A DNA stretch of 64,000 nt from Cricetomys ansorgei (Eukaryota; Chordata; Mammalia; Rodentia; Nesomyidae): contig JAMJFZ010001641.1 of assembly GCA_026225945.1 (NCBI GenBank), positions 39,012-103,011 of the forward strand, in the 5' to 3' direction. How positions within the stretch are numbered: the first letter of the stretch is position 1; each line of letters opens with the position of its first letter. A program made the translations under genes and the position numbers. A model generated the notes under the pieces. The model saw only the letters and a program-made list of their open reading frames with translations. It searched no databases and was not told the DNA's origin. Shown here piece after piece: positions 53,500 to 63,944 of the stretch.

Positions 53500-54590
53500 G
53501 CAGCGGTTTCTCTGGGTCGTTGTCATAAGTGGCTGCTGTCTCCCGGCATGCCAGAAGCAGCACTGGACCTTCACCCTCGAGGAGCAGCTGGAGCGCCTGT
53601 GGGCTGATGCCAACTGCAGAGTCAAGTGCAAAGCAGTGGTGAACCGGAAGACTCTTCCAAATGATCCAGTGTTTCTTGAGCCTTGTGAAGAAATGACACT
53701 TTGCAAACACTGTGAGAGAAGATTGTTGGAATTCTCTTCAGTGTTTAAACCAGCAAAGCCACAATCTGTTGTGGGTACAGCTTTTTATATATTTCAAGTG
53801 TTTTTAGCTTAATAATTCAGTAATAGAATATCACCCCCAGATGAATTCAATGTGTTTAGTCCCCAGCATGTTGAAAATCTTCAAGAGAGTCCCCTTGGAC
53901 AGGAGAAAGCCCTAGAACAAATTTTGGACTATGAACTACTACTTACACAACTTAATCTTCACCTTATTGTCCACAATCCTAACAGACCATTTGAAGGCTT
54001 CCTCACTGGTAGTAAAGACTCAATACCCCGTGTGGGAGAATCCAGAGATTTTAAGAAAAACAGCTGATAATTTTCTTAGTAGAATTGTTTTGACAGATGC
54101 TAACCTTTAATACAGACCTTCTCAAATTGCCCTGACCACCGTTTTATCGAGTGTTTCTAGGACTGGAGTGACTATGGAAAACATCTATCTGAGAGTCTAG
54201 TGCCGAGAACAACAGAACCGGCCTGACACAGTTACTGAATATAATGAAAAGCATAAGAAATCTAGTTTTAAAAAACAAAGGGTGAGCCACCCAGGTCTGA
54301 AGAAGCTGCCGTTCTGAGACAGAAGTTGGAGCAGTGTCATTCTGCTGCCCTTGCACTGATTTGGTTACTAAGGAGAGGAGAAGCTTTGAAGATGATCACC
54401 TCGTATCAAGGAAACCCAAACAGGAAGAGGAGGAATGGGCTGACCGTGACTTGGAAGATTCCCTCCGACCATTTGGAGTGACTAGACTGTGCTAACCGAC
54501 CAACAGAGGTAGGAAGCATGTCTAACATTTAACTTCCTTTTAGATAATACAATGTGAAAACTTCAAAATATATTAAAAATTTCTAATTGT
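53500..54590 (+). pseudogene. CCNH processed pseudogene (cyclin H, retrocopy)
   Basis: An intronless, decayed copy of cyclin H, the regulatory subunit of the CDK7 kinase in CAK and TFIIH. Pieces in cyclin H order are [13 protein letters not shown] (start about 53548), [99 protein letters not shown]-like remnants, QKLEQCHSA and KQEEEEWADRDLEDSL (54465). Defects: about 5 codons lost after the ATG, in-frame stops near 53812, deletion of about 14 codons before DEFNV, frameshifts near 53960 and 54030 and later, and loss of the terminal stop (CGA). It spans several exons of the parent gene without introns, so it arose by retrotransposition and cannot encode cyclin H. The parent locus is elsewhere. 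Confidence 0.92.
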
Positions 54591-54599
54591 TAAAAAATA

Positions 54600-54805
54600 T
54601 TTTACTGCATTTATTTGTGTGTGTGTGCGAGCGCCTGCATGTGTGCCGCCTGTGTACATACGAAAGCTACAGTCTCTGTGTAGCGTGCTGAAGACAGTTT
54701 GTGGGAGTTGATCCCGTGTCTCCACCATAGGGTCTGGGGATTGAACTCAGGTCCTCAGTCTTGGCTGCAAGCGCCTCTACCTGCTAAGCCCTCTCACTAG
54801 TCTCA
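54600..54805 (-). mobile_element. B3 SINE
   Basis: Reverse B3: TTGTGTGTGTGTGCGAGCGC, GGGGATTGAACTCAGGTCC, TAAGCCCTCTCACTAGTC. Confidence 0.8.
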
Positions 54806-55048
54806 CATATTGTTTTCTAACCCAGTCTTCATCATAGACTGGTGTGATCCATGCTGAGATAAATGACAAATAAGTTGGTGCATGACAGCAGGTTCCTGCG
54901 AGAGGCGATGAGGGTGGTGGGGCAGGAGCCAAGAGAATGTCAGAAGCAACAGTTGAATAATATTGCTTTGCTTTCATTTTTAAAGTCAATCTTTTTTTTT
55001 AGATTTTTGTTTCAGAATCTACTCAATAATTTTCTTGGTCACGCCCCC

Positions 55049-55049
<1 letters not shown>

Positions 55050-55099
<50 letters not shown>
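55050..55099 (+). repeat. (CA)n microsatellite
   Basis: About 25 uninterrupted CA units, among the longest in the window. Confidence 0.97.
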
Positions 55100-55101
<2 letters not shown>

Positions 55102-55177
55102 TAAATTGCTAGGGTCCTTGGAAATTCTTTCCCATGGTCTCATTGGTAGGGAAGCCTCATTGAACTTGGATATTTGT

Positions 55178-55402
55178 TAAGCTGGGGATGCAGTTCACTT
55201 GGTAGAAAGCTTGCCTCCCATGCACAGGCCCTGGGTTCCATCCCAACACCCACGAGCCAGGCGTAGTGGTACATGCCTGTAATCCTAGCATTCAAGAGGT
55301 GGAGATGAGAAGAGTCAAGAGTTCAAGGTTATTGTAGGCTATCTAGCTAGTTCAAAGCCAGCCTAGGCTGCTTGAAGCCCTGTTTAAAAAAACAAAAAAA
55401 CA
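55178..55402 (+). mobile_element. ID/B1 composite SINE
   Basis: Forward ID head (GCTGGGGATGCAGTTCACTTG), B1 body (GGCGTAGTGGTACATGCC), A-rich end. Confidence 0.8.
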
Positions 55403-56116
55403 AAAAACAAAACCTTAGACATTTGTTACAGCCCCCTGTCCTCAAAGACTGGAGGGGATCAAGGAGGGCCACTGCCCAAGCCCATCAGCATTGATGTGTT
55501 TTGAACACATTTTGACAGTGTCTACTGAGAAGAGACAGGGGATTAAATACTGATTGAACAGGAATTGCTGCTACAGGCAAAGTGAATTGACAGTGGTCAG
55601 CAGCTGCCAAGCATTGAGCTACACAGAGAAGCTTGCCCGAGGTCACCCATCATAATCGGCTAAGCCTGACCTTGAACCCCATACTGCCTGTGCTCGTTTA
55701 CCATACAAAGTTAGATCACCCAGTCTTTAAAACCATCCTTCTGGAATGTTCAATAAGCAAACTTAAGGAAAACTCCTAAGAATTAGCTTCTGCCTTCTCA
55801 AGCATCTGAATGTACTCAGCTTCAATATCTTTCTAATTTGAGTAAACACCAGGGTGAGGAGGCTCATGGTATCATGTTCCCAGACTGCTTTTGATTTTGA
55901 TGCCCCACTGCCAGTGAGGCCACTGAATCAATTCGCCCAGTGACTCAGCAGTTTGCCCACAGGCATTAGGAAAATCAGATATAAAATGTGTATTTATGGC
56001 AAGAGTAAAATTCCACACTGTGCCTTTTACGTGGTGGAAGCAATAAGGAAGGCATTGTCTGTAACTTGGTGTTTTAAGCTTAGAGGCCTCCAGGTTGTAG
56101 CTGCTGTCAGGAGACA
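55403..56116. other. Intergenic; MIR fragment, no gene
   Basis: Mostly single-copy. A reverse MIR piece at about 55600-55705 shows GCTTGCCCGAGGTCACCC and GACCTTGAACCCC. Confidence 0.55.
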
Positions 56117-56124
56117 CTCTAAAG

Positions 56125-56349
56125 CACAGTTCTCAATCTGTGGGCTGTGACCCCTTTGGGGGTTGAAGGGCCTTTTCACAGGGTTCACCTAAGACCACCT
56201 GCATATCAGATATTTACATTACGGCTCATAACAGTAGTAACATTACAGTTACGAAGTAGTAATGAAAGTAATTTTATGGTTGGGGGGGTTCACCACAGCA
56301 TGAGGAACTGTATTAAAGGGTGACAGCTTAGGAAGGTTGAAAACCACTG
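56125..56349 (-). mobile_element. URR1-type hAT transposon, copy 4
   Basis: Opposite orientation to the other three. Ends CACAGTTCTCAATCTG / AGGTTGAAAACCACTG; 8-bp duplication CTCTAAAG (56117-56124) and TTCTAAAG (56350-56357), one mismatch. Confidence 0.9.
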
Positions 56350-56454
56350 TTCTAAAGAGATATTTGTGCTCCTCCCTTTGGCTATCAGACTAGTGAAACA
56401 AGGGGCTTCAAAGAATTAAAATGCCTACAGGAATCCCATGCTGGGGGAAAGGAA

Positions 56455-56760
56455 AGGCTGGAGGCCTGGTGCCATCCAAATGAGGAACTTGTCTCCCAGG
56501 AAAGCTTCTAACAACAACTTCTCAGGCCACCTTGGAGGCACACTGGAGCCCAGACAATGATGGGTCACTGATGAGAGGGACCACACCTTGGTTAAGGCTG
56601 TTAATTATGCATAAAACTGTCAGTACCAAGAAGATGGATGGGGGGGGGCACAAAGCCTCTTTGTTTCCTTCCCAGTGTAGCCACATGGAATAAACCTCTT
56701 TCCCTATGTTTCACTATTTCTTGTCTCCTTAATTGGTAATTGGTAAAGTGAGGACAGGCA
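56455..56760 (+). mobile_element. LTR-like fragment
   Basis: Ends with a polyA-type block (GGAATAAACCTCTTTCC, then TTTCACTATTTCTTGTC), reminiscent of a rodent retroviral or MaLR LTR. No coding retroviral sequence is attached. Assignment is uncertain. Confidence 0.35.
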
Positions 56761-56889
56761 GATGACCCTGTTTGGGGGGCTGTCAGGGCCTAGTCTTGTA
56801 CCCTAAAAACTCCAACAGGAAGGGTGGAAGGCTCTTTGTAGTTGTTAAGGCCACTTAGTTAAATAAAGGTAAAGTTTAAAAGCTCAGGC

Positions 56890-57055
56890 TAAGCAGGACG
56901 CTGTGATGCTTGCCTTTAATCCCAGCACTTGGGAGGCAGAGACGGGTGGATCTCTGTGAGTTCAAGGATGTCCTGGTCTACATATCAAGTCCCAGGACTG
57001 TCAGGACTACATAAAAGAGACCCCTGTCTCAAAAAACCGAAACAGAACAAAAAAC
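56890..57055 (+). mobile_element. B1 SINE
   Basis: Forward B1: TTGCCTTTAATCCCAGCACTTG, ending in A-rich AACAGAACAAAA. Confidence 0.9.
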
Positions 57056-57074
57056 CAACAACAGCAAAAAGTCT

Positions 57075-57487
57075 TAGTCTAGAAGGATGGTTTAGCAGTT
57101 AAGAGTCAGTACTTGCTCTTCCAGAGGACCAGAGTTCTGTTCCCAGCACCCACATAGGGTAGCTTACAAATGCCTCCAGCTCCAGGGATCCATTACCTTC
57201 ATCTGGCCTCTGAGGGCACCTGTAGTCATGTGCACATACTCACGCACATGCACAAAATTAAAAATCTATCTAAAATTTTTTCAAACCTCTTTAGGTACTG
57301 GTAAGATAAATTGGTGGATTAAGGTACTTGCTACTAAACCTGGTTACCTGAGTTCAATTCCCAAGGACCCACATGGTGGAAGGAGAGAACTGATGCCCAC
57401 AGTTGTCTTTTGACTTCCACATTCACACCGTGACACACACATGCCCATACACTTATATACACGCATGCAAAATAAATAAGTAAATGT
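57075..57487 (+). mobile_element. B2 SINE (57075-57285) and B3-type SINE (57295-57487)
   Basis: Forward B2 (CTAGAAGGATGGTTTAGCAG), then forward B3-type (GAGTTCAATTCCCAAGGACC, AAATAAATAAG tail). Confidence 0.78.
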
Positions 57488-57489
57488 AA

Positions 57490-58190
57490 TTTTTAAATTC
57501 CCCATAATTGAAATACATTATATAACATTAAACTCTGTTATAATTTTCAGCCCACACTGGCCTCTGAGTTCCATGCCTGGGCCCCCGCGGAGCTGTCGTG
57601 GGCGCTTTATGTTCTTGACCCGTTCTGCTTCTTGTCGTGGTGGTGGGAGTCTTGTGTTTTGTACGTGTCTCCTCGATATGGGCCCCTTCTGCCCTCTTGT
57701 GTCTCACCAACGCATTATCAGCAGGGGAGTCTCAAGCTAAAAGCAAGAGCTCCAGGGACTTGAGGGGGATGGGTGCCCAGCAGTGGCTGCAAAGGGACTT
57801 TGCCCAGATAGCAAGCTGTTTTAGTCACGACTTCCTTCCGGAACAAATCATGTTTTGTTCTTGCTTACTAGCCCAGGGGAAGCGAGAGGGCCTTTCTCTC
57901 ATTTCTAGTGCTGCAGCCTGTTGCTTGGTCTGCACTGAGGTCATAGTTCTAAATCCTAGCAACAGACATCAGGTCACATGCCAGTGATGAAAACTCAGTT
58001 TTTGTATCTGTGATTCTTTTTTTTCAAGCTATTTCTCTGATTGGTCAGACTGCTTGCTGGGTTGCTAGGTTGAGAAGCAGCAGGCCTGGTCCTCAGAGAC
58101 TTGGAAAGCTGGGTACCATGAGGTGACTCTCCAGAAGCTCCCCTCTGCTATGCCCCACCCCCCCCCATTCCCTTTCTGCCTGTTTAATTC
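57490..58190. other. Unexplained repeat-free block, GC-richer in its first half
   Basis: Starts with an acceptor-like TTATAATTTTCAG (to 57551) and continues about 70 codons open on the plus strand. It includes a CCAAT-type word (GATTGGTCAG near 58039) and two GTTGCTAGG-like words (about 57952 reverse, about 58060). I do not recognise a protein. An old LTR or a noncoding exon are alternatives. Confidence 0.35.
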
Positions 58191-58224
58191 CACTATCAGA
58201 GGGATTTTGTTGTAATTGTTTTTA

Positions 58225-58655
58225 AAACAGGGTCTCTTATAGCTCAGGCTAGCCTCAAACATGTGATGTAGCTAAGGATAACATTGAATTTCTAATCTTT
58301 CTACCTCCTCTCCAGTGCTGGGATTACAGGTAGGCACCATTGTGCTTGTTTTGTGGGGTGCTGGCTATTGAACCCAGGGTTTCTTACATGCTACCAACTG
58401 AGCTACATCCCTAGCCTTAATGTATAAGCTTTATTTTTATTATTTTTATTTTTGTGTATGTGTGTCTGTCCTCCTGTGTGTGTATTTGTGTGCAGATGCC
58501 CAAAGAAGCCAGAAGAGGGCAGCAGAGCTGGAGCAGGTGGGTTGCGAGCCGCCCAGCGTGAGTCTGGAAACTGAACTCCCATGTTCTGTAAACTCCCATG
58601 GTCTGTAAGAGCAGCAAGTGTCCTTAAAGGCTGAGCCACCTTCCCAGCCCCATGT
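58225..58655 (-). mobile_element. B1/ID composite (58225-58420) and B2 SINE (58440-58655)
   Basis: Reverse composite ending CAACTGAGCTACATCCCTAG, then reverse B2 ending GCTGAGCCACCTTCCCAGCCC. Confidence 0.8.
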
Positions 58656-58659
58656 CCTG

Positions 58660-59500
58660 TATGAGATTTAATGGAAAAGCTTCTTCTATCCGCTCCACCT
58701 CCCCTCTGAGGGAATTTGGAGACTTAGCTTTTCTCTCTCATAAGGTTACATCTGAATTAGACTCGGCCTAATTTGAGAGGCCTGCAGAATGCTGTTTAAC
58801 CATGATCTTGATTGTGCAGCAGTGTCCCTGTCTGGCTAGGCTGCACGGTTCAGAGGCCAGACTTCATGCTGTGACAGATGAATACCAACTCAGATTGGCT
58901 CTGAGATTATTATAGCATCCGGTGTTTGGAGATGTGAGACACAGCAACAGCATTCACCCTTGGGATAGAGTTGTCCTGGTTTTAAAGACAGACTGGTAGA
59001 CACAGTTCAATTTGTCCCTAACCTCTTTCATAGCCATAATTAACTTGCCTTCTACATAGATGAAAGACACCGGCTTGTCTTGGCCCCTTGTCTGTAATTC
59101 TCTAAGTGCTCATTAACAAAGGGGCCCCCAGCAATCATTTGGAGTAAGTGGTAGGAAGGGACTCATGTCAGATGTTGATTGAGACTGTCTAGAAGTACTG
59201 TGTTTGAGAGAGAGGTCAGGCTGAGGTCTGTGGGGTGAAAGTGGGTGTGGGGGTTGGGCTGGCAGCAGGAGTCTAGTCCCAGGTTCTTGGTTCTTTGAGA
59301 CTGTCAGCTAAGCAAATATTGAACAGATTTATTAACAGCCCTCAGAGTAATTACCTGTGACATTGAACAATGAGCACAAAATAGGAAGATGAACTCCACC
59401 CCTGAGGCTGTGCAGCCTGCAGATGAAGTTCTTAGTAACATTGCTTTCATTTCCCTAACAAGAAACACGGAGGAAATTCTCTTGGTGCTAGATGAATGCA
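58660..59500. other. 840 bp repeat-poor intergenic block
   Basis: No SINE or simple repeat. It has TAAT-containing words (CATAATTAAC at about 59035, CATTAACAAAG at about 59112) but no gene. Confidence 0.4.
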
Positions 59501-59504
59501 GGGT

Positions 59505-59702
59505 GCAGGCTGGGGATGCAGCTCAGGTGGTAGAACTTTTGCCTAGCATGCACAAAGTCCTGAGCTCGAACCCCAACACTGCATAAACCAGGTGTGCTGT
59601 TAAATGCTTGCAGTCTCAGCATGGGGGGGCGGGGAGCATTGCAGGAGGAGCAGAAGTTAAGGCTAGTCTTGACTACATGAGACCCTGACTCAAAGAAAGA
59701 GG
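59505..59702 (+). mobile_element. ID/B1 composite SINE
   Basis: Forward ID head (GGCTGGGGATGCAGCTCAGG, TTGCCTAGCATGCAC), B1-like body. Confidence 0.82.
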
Positions 59703-59724
59703 TGGCAGAACTTTTGGGGCCAGC

Positions 59725-60020
59725 AAGGGGTGTTTTAGATCATGGAGACCCAACTTCTGGAGGGCATTCAGACGCTTCTTCGAGGGAGCAAGTTAGATCT
59801 CTCCAGAATAGGTTAGTTACCAATCCAGGGTGAAGTCTTAGAAATCGAGGCCATCCCTTCCCTCTTGTTTCTGCTATGTTGTTCCTGGTTGAGGGAGTCT
59901 TCACAAGGACCCTGGTGCCATGCTGTTTGGACCCTCCAGCCCCCAGAATAGTGAGGCAAATTAAGCTCTTTATACAGTACCTACCCAGTCTCAGGCACTT
60001 TGTAATAGCAACAGAATCTA
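59725..60020 (+). mobile_element. MaLR-type LTR fragment
   Basis: The 3' part matches the MaLR pattern by eye: GCAAATTAAGCTCTTTATAC, TACCCAGTCTCAGGCAC, TTTGTAATAGCAACAG. Non-coding old element. Confidence 0.55.
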
Positions 60021-60264
60021 GCACGTGTGGTGCCCAACAACTACTTCTAGTGATAAAATGGTAACAATTTGCAGTGTGGTAGTAAGTTGCATCATTTTGA
60101 CCTTTCATTTCATGAAGTCACGGAAAGCATCTTTGGCTGAGTCAGGACTAGGATATATCCCAATAGCTGGAAATGGTTCTGGTCTCATTATTTTAGGACC
60201 GAGAAGTGGGCTCTTAGAGAGTGATATTTTCTGAAACTTTTTTTTTCTTTTTTCTTTTTTTTAA

Positions 60265-60610
60265 GACTGGGTCACAAGCTGGTCTTGAAATGACTCTACA
60301 GCCGAAAATGGCCTCGAGCTCATGAACTTTTTGCCTTAGCCTGAGTGCTGGAATTACATCAGTTCTACTTTGTTTTGCTCTGAGGATGACTTTGAACTCC
60401 TAATCCTCCCACCTCAACTTCCCAGCTTTTTCTGTAGCTAAATTTCAATGGTCAATTGAGCATAACCTAGTTAGCAGCACAAGAATCCATTAGGCCAGAT
60501 ATGATTACTGGTTTACACCAGTAACCTCTTTTCCAGGAAGCTGCAGCTAGAAGATCTCCATAGGTTGGGGGCTAACCTGGGCTACAGAATGAAACCCTGT
60601 CTCAACATTA
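60265..60610. mobile_element. Diverged B1-like fragments
   Basis: Reverse fragment at 60265-60430 (AAGACTGGGTCACAAGCTGG) and a forward remnant at 60500-60610 (GAATGAAACCCTGTCTCAAC). Confidence 0.5.
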
Positions 60611-60639
60611 GCTCCCCTTCAAAAAATTCTCCCCAAAAA

Positions 60640-61165
60640 ACAAAATACACTATATTAGCCTTGCAGGATCCCAATTCTAGACAGAACGGCAGACGCCAGA
60701 GCAAGAAACAGAAAATAGAAAGTAGTGTTGGAGGCTCTTAGAAAGAGCCATTTTGTCTCTGGAACTTGCCCCCGAGAGAGGTGGGGCTGTGCTTGGATAC
60801 ATATATGTGGCACTGAGTTTTCTTCCTCCTTGTCCAATCTTTCCTTCCCTTCATTAGCAGTGATCATAGAATTTCCCCGGCAAAAGAATCTTTTCTTTTT
60901 TCTTTTTCTAAACTGGAAAAATTTGGCAAAATGTCACAATGTCCTCGTGTCCTGAGAACTCAGCATCACTGGGTCTCAGAAGCTCTCCAGGGGACGGACA
61001 ATAAGACCACAGTCTGTACAGAGCTTTCTGTGTGGTTACGACAGCTGGGGTAGAAACAATCGGATTAATGTTTGCTAGAACTGGGCTTTTTTCCCTATTT
61101 CTTTTTTTCTTCTTCTTCTTTTTTTTTTCTTTTAACAGCTGCTTCTTGGTGGTGATTTTTTCACT
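60640..61165. other. Intergenic, no gene seen
   Basis: Single-copy-looking with a T/CTT-rich run near 61100-61135. Confidence 0.4.
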
Positions 61166-61239
61166 CCAGTGTTCCATCTAAAATTTTCACCGATATTGTT
61201 TATGTTTCCCATTAACATTATGTTTCCCATTAACATTAC

Positions 61240-61425
61240 TGGGCTGGACAGATGGCTCGGCCGAGCTGGTAAAGGCATTTGCTATTTAAGCTTATGGACC
61301 AGAGTTCAATCCCTAGGACCACAGTGGATGGAGAGAACACCTGGTAACAGTTGTCCTCTGACCTCCGAATGTATAGCGTGGCATTTAAATGCACATTAAT
61401 AATAAATAAATGAAACTAAGATTTC
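61240..61425 (+). mobile_element. B2/B3-type SINE
   Basis: Forward head GGGCTGGACAGATGGCTCGG, CAGAGTTCAATCCCTAGGACC, AATAAATAAATG tail. Confidence 0.85.
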
Positions 61426-61444
61426 AAAAGACAAATTGTATCTC

Positions 61445-61800
61445 AAATACATCTTATGTCCATTTTGCACTTGGAAGTTGTAGCTGACCAACTGGTGACC
61501 TCCTAAAAGGTATATGTCCCAGGACTCGTGAAGGTGATATTACTTGAAGACAAAATCTTTGCAGATATAATTGAATAAAGGATTTCAGAACAAGGCCATC
61601 TTTCATGTGGGTTTATTCTGGTAGATCCTGTATTCAGTGAACGTCCCTGTATGAGATAGTGAACCTGGGGGTGTGTACAGGTACAAGAGATGGAAGTGGA
61701 GGCAGCAGCAGCACCCAACATAGGAGTGATGTTGCCAGTGGCTGCCTGGGGCTTCCAAAGGCTGGAAGGGGCAATGAAAGATGCTCAGGTAGGAGGGAAG
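61445..61800 (+). mobile_element. Ancient eutherian interspersed repeat fragment
   Basis: GGTGATATTACTTGAAGAC, CTTTGCAGATATAATTGAA, GGAAGTGGAGGCAGCAG and CTTCCAAAGGCTGGAAGGG occur in the order of a common old mammalian repeat whose name I cannot fix. Confidence 0.45.
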
Positions 61801-61805
61801 AAAGA

Positions 61806-61829
61806 ACACACACACACACACACACACCC
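61806..61829 (+). repeat. (CA)n microsatellite
   Basis: About 12 CA units. Confidence 0.9.
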
Positions 61830-61879
61830 TACTCCGCTTTGTGGTCTTGAGAACTATGAAAAATAAGTTTCAGCTGTTT

Positions 61880-62035
61880 TAAGATGCCCAGTACTGCATA
61901 TGGTGGTATATACTTGTCACCCTAGTCCTTAGTAAGTAGCCATGTGAAGCTTAGGAGTTCAAAACTAGCTTCAGCTACATAGTAGGTTCAAGGTTAGCCT
62001 GGATTATATGAGACTCTATCTCAAAAATAAAATAA
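61880..62035 (+). mobile_element. Diverged B1-type SINE
   Basis: GCATATGGTGGTATATACTTG, GGTTCAAGGTTAGCCTGG, CTCTATCTCAAAAATAAAA. Confidence 0.65.
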
Positions 62036-62294
62036 AATTCCCCACAGTATTAAGGTATCCAGATTGCAAGAAGTTTCTTTCTCTAGGAAGAATCCTTGTG
62101 CTGAGCCTGTAGACCTGGAGTGGCTTTAGACAGCTGGCTGAACTGTCCCTGTCTTCTGTATTTGTGATGCCCTCACTTTCCCGTTCCCAACCCCACCTTA
62201 CATTGCCTGCACTCCTCTGGAATAGCATCCAGGAACTGTGAACATCCAGAGTAAAATGTGGTACCCTGTCCTTCTCCTTAAAGAGAAAGCATAT

Positions 62295-62480
62295 AGGGGC
62301 TGGAGAGATGGCTCTGTCGTTAAGAGCACTGGCTGCCCTTCCAGAGGACCCAGGTTCAATTCCCAGCACCCACATGGCATCTCATAACTGTGTAAAGCTT
62401 CCAGGGGATCTGACATCTTCACACAGACATACATACAGATAAAATGCCAAAGTACATAAAATAAAAATACATAAATTATT
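62295..62480 (+). mobile_element. B2 SINE
   Basis: Forward B2: GGGGCTGGAGAGATGGCTCTG, CAGGTTCAATTCCCAGCACC, AATAAAAATACATAAA tail. Confidence 0.93.
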
Positions 62481-62489
62481 TTTTTTAAA

Positions 62490-63140
62490 AAGAGAAAGCA
62501 TATAAAGGGTAATTCATGACATTTCTGTCTTTTGTATTTGCAGCAGCGGTATAAACAAATCTATGGGAGGGTGTGTTCAGGATGGGGCTGTGAGCCAGCT
62601 GGGCTCTGAGAGGAGGGAGAAGCCTCGTCAGAGCTGCTTGTGGCCAGGACCACTCTGAGCCTGAGAACGAAAAGTGTGTACTGTGCATATCTATGGTTTG
62701 AACAGCAGGAGGTTCAGGTGGACAGCTCAGGGCCAAAGGGGTAGGTGAGCACAGAAACCGGTCGGAGAGGGTGGGTGGTGCCAGGCCGCTCAGGGCAGTG
62801 CACATCCTCCATGATTCAAGCTGAACATGTCCAAACGAACTGGCCATCTTCTCTCCACCCCTCCCCAGGCTTCCCTGGATCATGGAAGGCATCGTTGTCA
62901 CCCACCCAGTTTCTGCAGGCCAGGGTATATGACATGATTTTACCTTCTCCTCACCACACCTCTGAAACCACCCAGATTCCCTGCTCCTGTGCCAGGTAGT
63001 CACCACTTCCACTGTGCACCTGTCTGGGCCCTTCCTTCCTTCCCTTGGTCTCTCAAAATCTGTCCCTCGCCCTCAGTCTGGTTCCCCTCTGCCCTGGCCC
63101 GTACCTAATACCACAGGGCTCCACTTAGAAAACCATTTAA
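62490..63140. other. Repeat-poor intergenic stretch, no gene called
   Basis: A 175-codon minus-strand open frame (62485-63012) lies here but shows no domain, signal peptide or family likeness, and its 3' end runs into the B2 flank. Confidence 0.45.
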
Positions 63141-63144
63141 TTCA

Positions 63145-63285
63145 TACCTGGTGGCACACGCCTTTAATACCAATACTCAGACGGATCTCTGTGAGTTTGG
63201 GGCCAGCCCCATCTACAGAATAAGTTTCAAGACAGTCAAGAGTAACAACAGGGAAACCCTGTCTAATCCAGATGCCTGTGCGAAC
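63145..63285 (+). mobile_element. B1 SINE
   Basis: Forward B1: GGTGGCACACGCCTTTAATAC, GGAAACCCTGTCTAATCC; internal deletion. Confidence 0.85.
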
Positions 63286-63940
63286 ACCATAAACCAAAAA
63301 GGCTCACAGCTCTGAGTGATGCTGAGTTGCTGGGTGGAACATCCTGGCGTGGCCTTACCTGGGAAGTCAGGACACTATTCTCCCTACAGAATCTCTTCTG
63401 TCAGTTCTAAGCTTTAGTGCTGTGGCAACCATGGTTACTGTGGATGTTTACCTTCATGTTCCCAGATGATATAGTGACTTTTTTTTTTTTTTTTGAGATA
63501 AGTTCTCATATCCTTAAACTCACTATGTAGGTGAAGATGAGGGAGAGAGGGAACATTGCTTAGGTGGCTGTTTTGGTTAATTTCCTCTAGTCTCTCACTT
63601 CAACAATGAACACAAAAGACTTGGTGACTACAAATGGTGTGTGGATTTCTTTCACCCATAGGCAGGCTGGTCTCTGCTTTAGTTCCTGCCTCCAGGTTTC
63701 TGCCTTGGCTTCCCTCAGTGATGGACTGTGATCTGGAAACCAAAGGCAAATTAACTTTCCTTGGTTGCTTTTGGTCAGTGTTTTATCATGGAAATATAAA
63801 GGCAAATTAGGACAGAGCATTCTCTGCAGTGGGCACTGTCCAGGTATCCAATTCTGATACAGTTGATCTTCCTGAAGAGATCATCATATCCCGGAAATCA
63901 AGGGCTCAGTCCTAGGACAGTTCCTAGCTTTGTTTTTTAG
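63286..63940. other. Intergenic, no gene seen
   Basis: Includes a T run with a short reverse B1 stub (63479-63530) and otherwise single-copy DNA. Confidence 0.4.
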
Positions 63941-63944
63941 ATTT

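Noticed and set aside
53486..53812. 108-codon open frame as a possible new cysteine-rich gene
   Set aside because: It is the first part of the cyclin H retrocopy; the rest of the homology continues after stops and frameshifts.
62485..63012. 175-codon minus-strand open frame
   Set aside because: No domain, signal peptide or recognisable similarity; overlapping open frames on the other strand; 3' end in SINE flank.
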